A DNA stretch of 29,521 nt. It comes from a virus. Below the pieces are notes generated by a model. The model was given only the letters and a program-made list of their open reading frames with translations. It did not search any database and was not told the origin of the DNA. The position numbers were made by a program, and so were the translations under genes. Positions 22,810 to 29,521 of this stretch are shown piece by piece. Each line of letters begins with the position of its first letter. Position 1 is the first letter of the stretch. The stretch lies in the IMG/VR virus record IMGVR_UViG_3300046468_000670, positions 1 through 29,521 of that record. The stretch is one strand, 5' to 3'.

Positions 22810-23271
22810 TTAATAGCTAGGGTATGTAATATGTGCACCGTTCTCTCCGTCTTCGGAAATTTCGATGTGGACCTCACGTCCGGTATATTTTGTTGTAATC
22901 TGCTCGTATAAATCATCTGACATCATTTCACATGACTTATAATCTAGTTCAAGTGTTTTTTCTGCGTAAAGTTTCTCCATCCATCTTTTAAATTGAATAA
23001 ACTCGATATCTCTGTCATTATGTGTAACAGTAATACCTACTCTAAAATGAAATATGTGTCTATGGGGATATCCCAAAAAACTAACATCATATTCATCTCC
23101 TGTTGCAAGACTAGGATCATCTAGTGCCGCAGGATACTTATGGATACCTTCTTTCTTAAAGGTTACCCAAATCATACGTTTTGCTTCTTTCATTGCTTTT
23201 GCTTTAGCGTCAATCATATCTGCCTCTTTCATTCTACGCATCATATAGTCATAATGTCGTTCTTGTTGCAT
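22810..23271 (-). CDS. divergent QueD/6-pyruvoyl-tetrahydropterin synthase-like protein
   Basis: 153 residues from ATG 23271; a shorter form from ATG 23217 (135 residues) is equally possible, because AGAGG lies just before it and the -10 of a consensus promoter lies only three bases before 23271. The protein fits the T-fold: H44 (EGIHKYP), H70/H72 (PHRHIF) as zinc ligands, DIEFIQFKRWMEKLY (88-102) as the D-F-x2-LK helix, CEMMSDDLYEQI (114-125) as the T-x-E-N-L helix, and EISEDGENG (137-145) as the C-terminal strand. QueD makes 6-carboxy-tetrahydropterin, QueE's substrate. The usual catalytic Cys before HxH is not seen, so the activity may differ. Similar proteins occur in cyanophages. Confidence 0.6.
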   Translation of the reverse strand: MQQERHYDYMMRRMKEADMIDAKAKAMKEAKRMIWVTFKKEGIHKYPAALDDPSLATGDEYDVSFLGYPHRHIFHFRVGITVTHNDRDIEFIQFKRWMEKLYAEKTLELDYKSCEMMSDDLYEQITTKYTGREVHIEISEDGENGAHITYPSY

Positions 23272-23273
23272 TT

Positions 23274-23302
23274 ATTATACTACCTTTACTCATCGTTGTC
23301 AA
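23274..23302 (-). promoter_or_regulatory. sigma-70-type promoter of the QueD-like gene
   Basis: On the - strand: -35 TTGACA (23297-23302), 17-base spacer, -10 TATAAT (23274-23279). It lies inside the 3' end of gene 23286-23816 and almost touches the ATG at 23271, which favours translation starting further in, at 23217. Confidence 0.8.
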
Positions 23303-23816
23303 TAGATATTGGTGAATCATTTTCATATTTTTCCCAAGATGTAAACTTATCTCTTGGTTGTAAATCTCTAGCATAATGTACCCAAACACCTGCATTTGAT
23401 GCTTTAAAGTCCTTATCATCAATTTTAACACATGCATTATAGTTAAGTTGATCGATATGAGGCAGTTTTACACTAATCATACTAATAAACTTATTATGTT
23501 CATTGTATCCTGCTTCTAGCACATATTCATGATATCTAACATCATAGTCTAGTGTAACCCAAAACCCTGCTTGGCATAATTCTTGAACTAATCCATCCCA
23601 TTGTCTACTAGTGCCGCCATCAATATTAAAACTTTGATTGGCACCTAAGTAGATATGTTCGACTGCTTCTTTCTTTGCCTTTGCAATTACTTCTGCAGGA
23701 TCTTGTGGACCTACAACAAATAATGTATGCTCGCCGTGTACTGGCGTATGCTCTACTTCGTAACCTGTAAAGTATACAACGTCATCTTTGACGCCATCAT
23801 CATAATCTCTATTCAT
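23286..23816 (-). CDS. conserved phage hypothetical protein
   Basis: 176 residues. Recognisable segments: VVYFTGYEVEHTPVHGEHTL (13-32), HIYLGANQSFNIDGG (54-68), FWVTLDYDVRYHE (85-97), FISMISVKLPHIDQLNYNAC (109-128, in part), and VKIDDKDFKASNAGVW (129-144). The set looks like a protein conserved in cyanophages and other marine T4-like phages, of unknown function. It lies between the QueD-like and DpdA-like genes, so it may belong to the same pathway, but no catalytic motif is evident. The promoter of the next gene is inside its 3' end. Confidence 0.65.
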   Translation of the reverse strand: MNRDYDDGVKDDVVYFTGYEVEHTPVHGEHTLFVVGPQDPAEVIAKAKKEAVEHIYLGANQSFNIDGGTSRQWDGLVQELCQAGFWVTLDYDVRYHEYVLEAGYNEHNKFISMISVKLPHIDQLNYNACVKIDDKDFKASNAGVWVHYARDLQPRDKFTSWEKYENDSPISIDNDE

Positions 23817-23994
23817 TTTTATTAAGCTGATCCTTTACAGCGAGTTTTTGTTTTTTAAGACTAATAAGGTGAGCTTTGTGATTGTATGATCTATCACCTA
23901 AACGTTCTTTTTCAACATCTTCTACTTTGTTATGTAAGTAGTCGTGCATACTTTGTAGTTTTTTTGCACTTTTACTTTTTCTTCCTGTCGCCAT
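23809..23994 (-). CDS. small helical phage protein
   Basis: 61 residues, strongly Lys/Glu/Leu-rich, probably one or two helices (VEDVEKERLGDRSYNHKAHL then ISLKKQKLAVKDQL). This is like the short YdcH/DUF465-type helical-hairpin proteins common in phages and alphaproteobacteria. Overlaps the downstream gene by eight bases and sits two bases after the DpdA-like gene. Function unknown. Confidence 0.55.
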   Translation of the reverse strand: MATGRKSKSAKKLQSMHDYLHNKVEDVEKERLGDRSYNHKAHLISLKKQKLAVKDQLNKNE

Positions 23995-23996
23995 CT

Positions 23997-25532
23997 TTAT
24001 ACCTCCGTAAATAAGTTTCCAAATCCTGTATTTGCATTTACAGTCTTTTTACCAGTTGCTCCTCTAGTGCCAATAATTGACATCCAAAATTTACTATATT
24101 CTTCTATGATTGCTTCTGCTTCATCTCTGTTTGAAGTTGCAAATATTGCTTCCACAACATCTCTAAAATATAGCCTGTCGAATTGCTCCTCCACAAGCAT
24201 TGCCGGAACACTTCCACTGTCGTATTGTCTATTTGCCTCTTGTACTGCATTAATATGACTCCATACATTATGACCCATTTGTATAGCATAGCTAAAACTA
24301 TCCCAACTAGTTGAATCTCTTTTACGCACTTGCTCGTTACCTTGCTCATCAAGGATAGGAGCACCATGCTTGTCTCGATCAATTTCACCTTTAAGTATTT
24401 TAGGCCCACCGACTTTATTAACATCACCAGGAGCATATATACAAACGTCATTTACTTTGATGTTTTTAGTTAAAGGACTATCAGTAAAGTTTTTAAAGAT
24501 ACCATCTGCTAATACTGCATCTCTAAAGTTACGTGTATCAGTTGCATACTTTAATTCATCAATACTTGGAACCATTCTATAGACCCATTTAGTTCTATCT
24601 TCAGTTTCAGTTTGAATATAAATTTGTCCATTTGCTGTAGCAAGGAAAGGAGAAGCACAATCAAATGTAATTGTAAAGTTTGGATTATGATACTTACGTA
24701 CTGCTCTTTGTATGTCAGTTAGTAGTGTAGCCCATTCTAGTTTACTTGTTCCTAGAAAGTGCATAAAGTCATGTTTGCCTTGTTCAAGCAAACCATCAAA
24801 ACGTAATGCTACAATACGTTTAAGAACTAAGTGTATATCACACATGTTCTGTCCACCCATTGACCATCCGTTAAAGTGTGTGTCTGGATACTTAGCCGGA
24901 TCACAATAGTCTTTCATTTGTTGATACCAATCTTCTGCATCAGCATGATTTTCGCCTTGTAGTACATTTAAGAACTTACAATTACCGTTACGGTTAGCCA
25001 TAAAGTAATCGTTATTAATACGTGTAGCATCAACTGCTTCTTGGTATGTACTAATACCTGTTGCTTTAACACCAGCAGGCGAACGTGCCACCCAAGCCGG
25101 AATATCAAGTATCATACCATAGTCCATATAAGCATCCATCCACGCAAGTACTTGCTCACGTTTCTTTTGTGCTTTAGGACAATTAGGATCTTTCCAGTCG
25201 CCTTCCCAAACACCTTTACCAATTTGGAAGCCACCACTGTCACCAAGTAACCAACTGTTTTTACGATCACGTTCTCTAACCATAAGTTCTTTAGGTGCAT
25301 CTTTCATTGTATCTAACTCAGCATGTCCTGCTGAGTACAATGTCCAATGATAGTTAAACAATCCTTCTTTTTTGTTTAACCAATTCATACTTTCCATATT
25401 AGGATAAGGAATACGACTTTCTTCAACATATTCTTCACGTCTTTGTTTACCTACAAATGTTGCGTAGAATCCACTTAGAGCTGGAAGAAAGATTGCATAG
25501 TCTTTTTGTTCTGTTGTTAAGTCCGTATTCAA
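23997..25532 (-). CDS. dpdA: DpdA-like tRNA-guanine transglycosylase homologue
   Basis: 511 residues from a TTG at 25532, supported by AGGAG six bases upstream; no ATG occurs until residue 46. TGT enzymes swap guanine for a 7-deazaguanine; the DpdA branch does this in DNA. DSGGFQIGKG (98-107) is the signature with the general acid/base Asp98, and FDCASPFLATANG (289-301) is the counterpart of FDCVMPTR-x-A-x-NG with D290 as nucleophile candidate. NVLQGE (188-193) and GWSMGG (221-226) match the substrate-binding loops. The CxCxxC zinc site of tRNA TGTs is absent, and the C-terminal 200 residues are unlike tRNA TGTs, so DNA is more likely than tRNA as substrate. Confidence 0.78.
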   Translation of the reverse strand: MNTDLTTEQKDYAIFLPALSGFYATFVGKQRREEYVEESRIPYPNMESMNWLNKKEGLFNYHWTLYSAGHAELDTMKDAPKELMVRERDRKNSWLLGDSGGFQIGKGVWEGDWKDPNCPKAQKKREQVLAWMDAYMDYGMILDIPAWVARSPAGVKATGISTYQEAVDATRINNDYFMANRNGNCKFLNVLQGENHADAEDWYQQMKDYCDPAKYPDTHFNGWSMGGQNMCDIHLVLKRIVALRFDGLLEQGKHDFMHFLGTSKLEWATLLTDIQRAVRKYHNPNFTITFDCASPFLATANGQIYIQTETEDRTKWVYRMVPSIDELKYATDTRNFRDAVLADGIFKNFTDSPLTKNIKVNDVCIYAPGDVNKVGGPKILKGEIDRDKHGAPILDEQGNEQVRKRDSTSWDSFSYAIQMGHNVWSHINAVQEANRQYDSGSVPAMLVEEQFDRLYFRDVVEAIFATSNRDEAEAIIEEYSKFWMSIIGTRGATGKKTVNANTGFGNLFTEV

Positions 25533-25541
25533 CTTTTTCTC

Positions 25542-26288
25542 CTACTTAGATTGTGCTGGTAAAATGTAATTATATGTACCCATACCACTGTCAACTGTAA
25601 TTTGCATTGCTCCTTGATCACTTAGACTCATTGTTGCTTGTCCATCTAAGTTTAGGATTGCTTGTACTTGTGCTACTGGATATGTCCATGGATGTTTCAA
25701 GTTACCTTCAACGCCTGTTTGGAACACAAACTTACCTGCGTGTGTATTTGCATCACCAAAGTAAAACATTACGTCACTAACACCACCAGTTTCTTCAACT
25801 TTAATTGTAAAAGTTGTTTCTTCTGAATGTGCCGCACTTTGTAATTTCATTCTTGTAATAGCCGCTAACGATGGAGTAAACTCTACGTCCCATGTTGCAC
25901 CTTTAAACTTAACACTTTTAAGTTTTTCATTAATAATTTCTGTTGACATAAAACGGAAATCATTCTGGAAATCACCTGCTTCATTTTCAAAGTGAATACC
26001 TGTTGGAATAGTTACTCCGTTACGGTCTTGTTCAACAACAGTAAGTTTGCTATTCTTTTGATACTCTGGATTCTTTAAATGCAATGCAAGTTTATCCAAG
26101 TTAGGCATACCAAAAATGTTTGCACCAAATTCAGCTACCTTTTCTTTTGTGTTTGCTGACAGGATCACACTACGATCTTCTGCCATTGATTCAACTGTAG
26201 TACCGGCATCATCGCCTGTTACTTTCACTAAGCTCAAAAAGCCTAGAGAATGTGTCTTTGCTACTACATCTTGTAAAATATCTTTCAT
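25542..26288 (-). CDS. gp45: probable sliding clamp (T4 gp45-like)
   Basis: 248 residues, near T4 gp45 (228). The protein has the length, strand-rich pattern and two-domain rhythm of the T4-type clamp; GMPNLDKLALHLKN (94-107) and the last strands, ATMSLSDQGAMQITVDSGMG (in part) then YNYILPAQ, resemble clamps of marine T4-like phages. The clamp tethers DNA polymerase and couples late transcription to replication. An exact consensus promoter precedes it and AGGAGA precedes the ATG. It is separated from the polymerase gene by sugar-nucleotide genes and is followed by the DpdA-like gene. Identification is by pattern rather than by a catalytic motif. Confidence 0.65.
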   Translation of the reverse strand: MKDILQDVVAKTHSLGFLSLVKVTGDDAGTTVESMAEDRSVILSANTKEKVAEFGANIFGMPNLDKLALHLKNPEYQKNSKLTVVEQDRNGVTIPTGIHFENEAGDFQNDFRFMSTEIINEKLKSVKFKGATWDVEFTPSLAAITRMKLQSAAHSEETTFTIKVEETGGVSDVMFYFGDANTHAGKFVFQTGVEGNLKHPWTYPVAQVQAILNLDGQATMSLSDQGAMQITVDSGMGTYNYILPAQSK

Positions 26289-26311
26289 TATACTTCTCCT
26301 ATGTTCCTTTT

Positions 26312-26340
26312 ATTATACGACATTTTGTTGATAAAGTCAA
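26312..26340 (-). promoter_or_regulatory. sigma-70-type promoter of gp45
   Basis: On the - strand: -35 TTGACT (26335-26340), 17-base spacer, -10 TATAAT (26312-26317). The TGA stop of the upstream cytidylyltransferase is inside the -35 hexamer. Distance to the ATG is 24 bases. Confidence 0.88.
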
Positions 26341-26744
26341 CTACTTTTTACTCTATTTCGGAGATCACTGCTCGAAAAACGGTGTTCTCTTTTGTTAAAA
26401 AACAGTTCGATTCCTCGTTTGGCACATATAGCCCTACCAGTAAACTTACCATTTTTGTATTCTTCACCTAAAATCCTAACGTCAATATGAAGCATATTTA
26501 GAATGTCTTCTAAGTCTGTTTCTGTTTGATATGGGATTATTTCGTCAACGTACTTGATAGCACTAAGTTGTGTATGTCTTTCTACTATAGTTTGTACGGG
26601 TGAATTCTTCTCTGGACGATCAAGACTTGGATCAATTTGTAAGCCACAAATCAAGTATTCACATTGTTCTTTTGCATCTCTCAGCATTTGTATATGACCT
26701 GCGTGGAGCAGATCAAATGTACTACATGTGAAGCCTATCTTCAT
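26337..26744 (-). CDS. cytidylyltransferase-like nucleotidyltransferase
   Basis: 135 residues. HAGH (14-17), in STFDLLHAGHIQML, is the HxGH motif of the glycerol-3-phosphate/phosphocholine/ADP-heptose-type nucleotidyltransferase superfamily, and RFSSSDLRNR near the C-terminus replaces the ISTTxIR motif. Length matches TagD-type enzymes (about 130). It would join a phosphorylated alcohol or sugar to a nucleoside diphosphate. The epimerase lies upstream (ATGA overlap) and gp45 downstream, so it is part of a sugar-nucleotide block. The substrate cannot be deduced. Confidence 0.82.
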   Translation of the reverse strand: MKIGFTCSTFDLLHAGHIQMLRDAKEQCEYLICGLQIDPSLDRPEKNSPVQTIVERHTQLSAIKYVDEIIPYQTETDLEDILNMLHIDVRILGEEYKNGKFTGRAICAKRGIELFFNKREHRFSSSDLRNRVKSS

Positions 26745-27454
26745 TTCTTAAAGCCTTGTTCTTTTAAAAATCCATCTACTGTATATTTAGGTCTGAAGCC
26801 TAACTTATCCATCAAATGTGTATTTGCCTGTGTTTTTGTTCTTTCGCCAACAGTATTTAACTTTACAGGCAAGTCGGGTCTTATATCTTGGATCCGTACA
26901 CATTCTCCTGTACCAATGTCTACATTTCCAGTAAGGTCTTTGTCCATTAATAAGATTATACCATCTGTAAGATCTTCTAAATGTATAAAGTCTCTTAGAT
27001 GATTAGTAGTATATTCTAATGTATCATTAAGTAATTTGTCAAAGAACATTTTAGCTCTTGGACTTTCACTATACACTGTATGAAAACGCATAAACAATGC
27101 ATTAGGGTGCGGAATGTTTTCTATAACATTCTTACTTGCGGCATACGGATTAAGATGCGGCTCATATTGTGAACTTGATCCTGCTACTAGTACTCGAACA
27201 TTATTGTAGAATTCAAGTAAACGTTTTGTTCCTTCTACATTAGTATTCCAATACTTTGCCGGATCAGCAAGACTTTCTCTTACTCCTCCAATTCCTGCTA
27301 AGTGTATTACAAAATCTACCTTAGGTAGTTCTGCTGTTAAGATATCAGTACCTTCTTTAATATCTATACCAACTACTTCGTGTCCGTCAACTACTAATTT
27401 TTCATATAGTCTTGAACCAATGAATCCAAGATGTCCTGTTAACAGTATCTTCAT
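26741..27454 (-). CDS. NAD-dependent epimerase/dehydratase
   Basis: 237 residues, shorter than typical sugar epimerases (about 310). The N-terminal Rossmann motif is TGHLGFIG (6-13; GxxGxxG). The catalytic pair is Y104 and K108 (YAASK), preceded by AGSSS (91-95). It belongs to the extended short-chain dehydrogenase superfamily acting on nucleotide sugars. The FRPKYTVDGFLKEQG-type C-terminus is typical, but the internal substrate-binding part is shortened. ATGA overlaps with both the dehydrogenase and the cytidylyltransferase imply coordinated synthesis. Confidence 0.85.
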   Translation of the reverse strand: MKILLTGHLGFIGSRLYEKLVVDGHEVVGIDIKEGTDILTAELPKVDFVIHLAGIGGVRESLADPAKYWNTNVEGTKRLLEFYNNVRVLVAGSSSQYEPHLNPYAASKNVIENIPHPNALFMRFHTVYSESPRAKMFFDKLLNDTLEYTTNHLRDFIHLEDLTDGIILLMDKDLTGNVDIGTGECVRIQDIRPDLPVKLNTVGERTKTQANTHLMDKLGFRPKYTVDGFLKEQGFKK

Positions 27455-28206
27455 GTTTCTTTCCTTTTGTTCTTATTGCTTTTTACAGCCGTTGATAATA
27501 TTGGTAACCAAGCGCCAACTACATTTGCTGAATACAACAATGCTTCTGTATCTTTTGGAAAACATGCTCCTCCAAAGCCTTTGTCGCCGTCTGGACCTGG
27601 AACTTGCATATGACTATGTGTAATTCTTTTGTCCTCACCTACCAATGCTTTAACTTGATTATAATCTATTCCTGCTGATTCGCATAGATCAAATACTTCG
27701 TTAAAGAAAGCAACCTTAGTTGCTAAAAAACTATTACGTAAATATTTTGTTAAAATTAGTTCTTCTATTGTAGCATAGATTGGATTGAATCCTTTACATA
27801 AGATAAACACATCATTCCAAAACTCTACATTACCTCCACCAAATAACATTGTTGTTTGATTTTTAAAGTCTTCATTTGCATTTGCGGCAGTCAAAAACTC
27901 TGGACTAAATGTAATTTCTTTGTCTTGTGGCTTAAGATCTTTGCGCCACCCTTCTAAACTAATTGTGCTTTTAATTAAAATAGGTTTATCACTTGGACAT
28001 GCTTTAACTACAGTTTCAACAATAGTCATATTACATGCTCCTGTTACTGTAGTAGGTGTTGGTACACAAACTATATAACCGTCACTATCGTTATTAATAA
28101 CATTATCGTTATATTCAGGATCAACAACCTTTACTTCATGATAGTCTTTGAGTACTTCGTATACAGCTTTGCCTACAAACCCATACCCAATTAAAGTTAA
28201 TTTCAT
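27451..28206 (-). CDS. UDP-glucose/GDP-mannose dehydrogenase-like, short form
   Basis: 251 residues, versus about 390-450 in the family. GYGFVG (7-12) is the NAD-binding motif. The central helix with K154 and N158 (LTKYLRNSFLATKVAFFNE) and the catalytic Cys215 in GGACFPKD (212-219) are present. The C-terminal UDP-binding domain is missing, so the protein ends soon after the active site. Family enzymes oxidise nucleotide sugars to uronates in two steps. Intact active-site residues and overlapping neighbours argue against decay. Overlaps the 28203-28418 gene by ATGA. Confidence 0.82.
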   Translation of the reverse strand: MKLTLIGYGFVGKAVYEVLKDYHEVKVVDPEYNDNVINNDSDGYIVCVPTPTTVTGACNMTIVETVVKACPSDKPILIKSTISLEGWRKDLKPQDKEITFSPEFLTAANANEDFKNQTTMLFGGGNVEFWNDVFILCKGFNPIYATIEELILTKYLRNSFLATKVAFFNEVFDLCESAGIDYNQVKALVGEDKRITHSHMQVPGPDGDKGFGGACFPKDTEALLYSANVVGAWLPILSTAVKSNKNKRKET

Positions 28207-28418
28207 TTAGTCTCCTTCTTTGCTTGCAACTTAGGATGTGGAGTTTTATCGTTAAAGATATCTCCAGCCATTGCTTGTATTTGTTCTACTAGATGAGTAA
28301 CTAACTGTTCGTCATACTCCTCACCTGGTGCCTTTTTGTATTTTTCTCTATGTGCCTGCACAGCAATTCCGTGCATTGCACTAACCTTGTCCATTAGTTG
28401 TTGTATTGTATGTTGCAT
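28203..28418 (-). CDS. small hypothetical protein
   Basis: 71 residues, helical, with His/Gln-rich N-terminus (MQHTIQQLMDKVSAMHGIAV) and basic C-terminus. It sits directly after the polymerase, starting in its stop codon (TAATG), where T4 has regA, but it does not look like RegA. Not recognised. Confidence 0.55.
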   Translation of the reverse strand: MQHTIQQLMDKVSAMHGIAVQAHREKYKKAPGEEYDEQLVTHLVEQIQAMAGDIFNDKTPHPKLQAKKETK

Positions 28419-29521
28419 TATTCACCTCCAAAGTCAAACAAACTATTGAACGTATTGTTCTGTTTAGTGTCTTCTAAATCATAGTTTAGAACACCAATTA
28501 GGTTATCTAGTTTGTTATCAATAATAGTTGCTTCCATAGCATCGCCATCAAATGGCAGTTCTTTAAACCAATCCGGAATACGCAATTCATCTGTAGGATA
28601 CGCAACACTTGTATAACCCAGCGGATTCTGTTTTAGTTTACAAACAATAACTTTCATACCATCTACAATTTCTTGCGAGTACTTGTCACCGTTCATACGT
28701 TTAAGTGTATTCCAGTTGATACTTGCTCTTACGTGTCCAGGCATGTTTGCTTTGCCTTGTTTTTCTTCAAGACGTTGATAGTGTCCAATTTTGTTTGCAC
28801 GTTTAGGCGCACCTTTTTCAAAACCAGGACGTAATTTAAACTCCTTACGAAATTCTGTAATACGATCTAATACTTTTCTTTCTTCAGCATCAGTAAGCAC
28901 CATAAGTAGTAACTCACTTAAGAACTCTTGCATAAACACAGGTGTATCTGATCTACGTAAGTCTAAGCCCATTGCTTTTACTTTACCTGGCTTACCTTCT
29001 ACGTCTGTTCTAAAGCCTTCGTTATCAATTACTAGTGCCGCATAACGTTTCTTAGTAATATACAATCCACTTTTTGCAACAATCTCTCTACCTGCCGCAA
29101 TAACATCTGCACGACTCTTTGGACAATGGAATGCATCATACATAAAGTCTATAAACGTGCTATCAACAGCATCACTTACTTGGTCATAAAGTTTAATAGC
29201 GTTCTCTGTACTCCAAGGAATGTCACCTTTGTCAATCTGCTCTTTAAGTGTAGGATATGCACTAAAATATACCGAGTCTGTATCTCCGTAAATTACTGCA
29301 TCACCTGTATGATCATACGTACCTGTAATAACTTTATTTGCTTCTGCACTCATATGTTTAACAATAGTACGACCTGATAATGTAGTTGACTGTCCAATAC
29401 GTTTATCAAAGAATCTACAGCCCGGATTAAGAATAGCACCATACAAACTGTTCAAGTTAATCTTTTTGACTAACTGTCTTTTGTCCCAATACTCAATTTC
29501 AGTAGCATTGCCTGCGTCTTT
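28418..29521 (-). CDS. gp43: T4-like DNA polymerase (gp43), C-terminal part
   Basis: 5' partial: the frame continues past 29521, giving 367 visible residues. A TTG at 29455 is an internal Leu codon, since the preceding in-frame codons read ...DKRQLVKKIN and continue motif B as KKINLNSLYGA (19-29). Motif C, YGDTDS (78-83), holds the metal-binding aspartates of family B polymerases. A KKRYAALV motif (KKxY) lies downstream, and the C-terminal NNTFNSLFDFGG resembles the tail of gp43 that binds the sliding clamp. The replicative polymerase is upstream in the same direction as gp45, as in T4, but with four accessory genes between them. Confidence 0.92.
   Translation of the reverse strand, partial: KDAGNATEIEYWDKRQLVKKINLNSLYGAILNPGCRFFDKRIGQSTTLSGRTIVKHMSAEANKVITGTYDHTGDAVIYGDTDSVYFSAYPTLKEQIDKGDIPWSTENAIKLYDQVSDAVDSTFIDFMYDAFHCPKSRADVIAAGREIVAKSGLYITKKRYAALVIDNEGFRTDVEGKPGKVKAMGLDLRRSDTPVFMQEFLSELLLMVLTDAEERKVLDRITEFRKEFKLRPGFEKGAPKRANKIGHYQRLEEKQGKANMPGHVRASINWNTLKRMNGDKYSQEIVDGMKVIVCKLKQNPLGYTSVAYPTDELRIPDWFKELPFDGDAMEATIIDNKLDNLIGVLNYDLEDTKQNNTFNSLFDFGGE

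Noticed and set aside
25569-25594. Another TTGACA...TATAAT pair on the - strand
   Set aside because: Spacing is 14 bases instead of 17 and it lies inside the gp45 gene near its 3' end.
26405-26414. T-loop-like GTTCGATTCC, possible tRNA
   Set aside because: The flanking bases do not form a T-stem, no anticodon or acceptor stem was found, and it lies inside an intact cytidylyltransferase gene.

Overview
The window looks like part of the genome of a T4-like marine myovirus. It is AT-rich and its genes are densely packed, mostly with 1-4 base or slightly longer overlaps. It carries the C-terminal part of a T4-type family B DNA polymerase (right edge), a probable gp45 sliding clamp, a T4 RNase H/5'-3' exonuclease homologue, a tail-fibre-like protein, and many small proteins that resemble (from memory) conserved hypotheticals of marine T4-like phages, including cyanophages. 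No photosynthesis gene, tRNA, CRISPR array, integrase or insertion sequence is visible. The host cannot be read from the window.

Layout. (1) 1-7699, almost all on the + strand: an accessory cassette of five small HxD...H...R proteins (Fe(II)/2-oxoglutarate oxygenase-like), one SAM methyltransferase, two radical SAM proteins, a full-length GMP-reductase-like enzyme and a short adenylate-forming enzyme. One oxygenase-like gene (3144-3836) is on the opposite strand and splits the cassette in two. (2) 7686-10101, - strand: a tail-fibre-like gene with a T4-type late promoter, plus three phage hypotheticals. (3) 10142-14412, - strand: a MoxR-like AAA ATPase and its metallopeptidase/VWA partner, then small hypotheticals. 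(4) 14390-20706, - strand: RNase H, queE, folE, an SGNH-like esterase, a HIT protein, a sixth oxygenase and a phosphoribosyltransferase. (5) 20699-26288, - strand: a cupin-like protein, a glycosyltransferase-like protein, a divergent QueD/PTPS-like protein, a DpdA-like tRNA-guanine transglycosylase homologue and gp45. (6) 26337-29521, - strand: cytidylyltransferase, NAD-dependent epimerase, short UDP-glucose-dehydrogenase-like protein, a small protein and the DNA polymerase.

How the genes may work together. FolE, the QueD-like protein, QueE and DpdA form most of a 7-deazaguanine route that would end in replacement of guanine in phage DNA; QueC is not in the window. The GMP-reductase-like enzyme and the phosphoribosyltransferase, together with FolE/QueD/QueE, recall the enzyme set of toyocamycin-type deazapurine nucleoside clusters, so a modified purine beyond plain preQ0 is a testable idea. 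The sugar-nucleotide genes and glycosyltransferase-like gene could decorate DNA or virion components. The + strand cassette is the best candidate for an undescribed system; its product cannot be read from sequence alone.

Regulation. Six - strand gene groups are preceded by near-perfect sigma-70 promoters (TTGAC[A/T], exactly 17 bases, TATAAT or TATACT). T4-like late boxes (TATAAATA) precede the tail-fibre gene and the isolated oxygenase gene. One strong hairpin separates the moxR-like and VWA genes.
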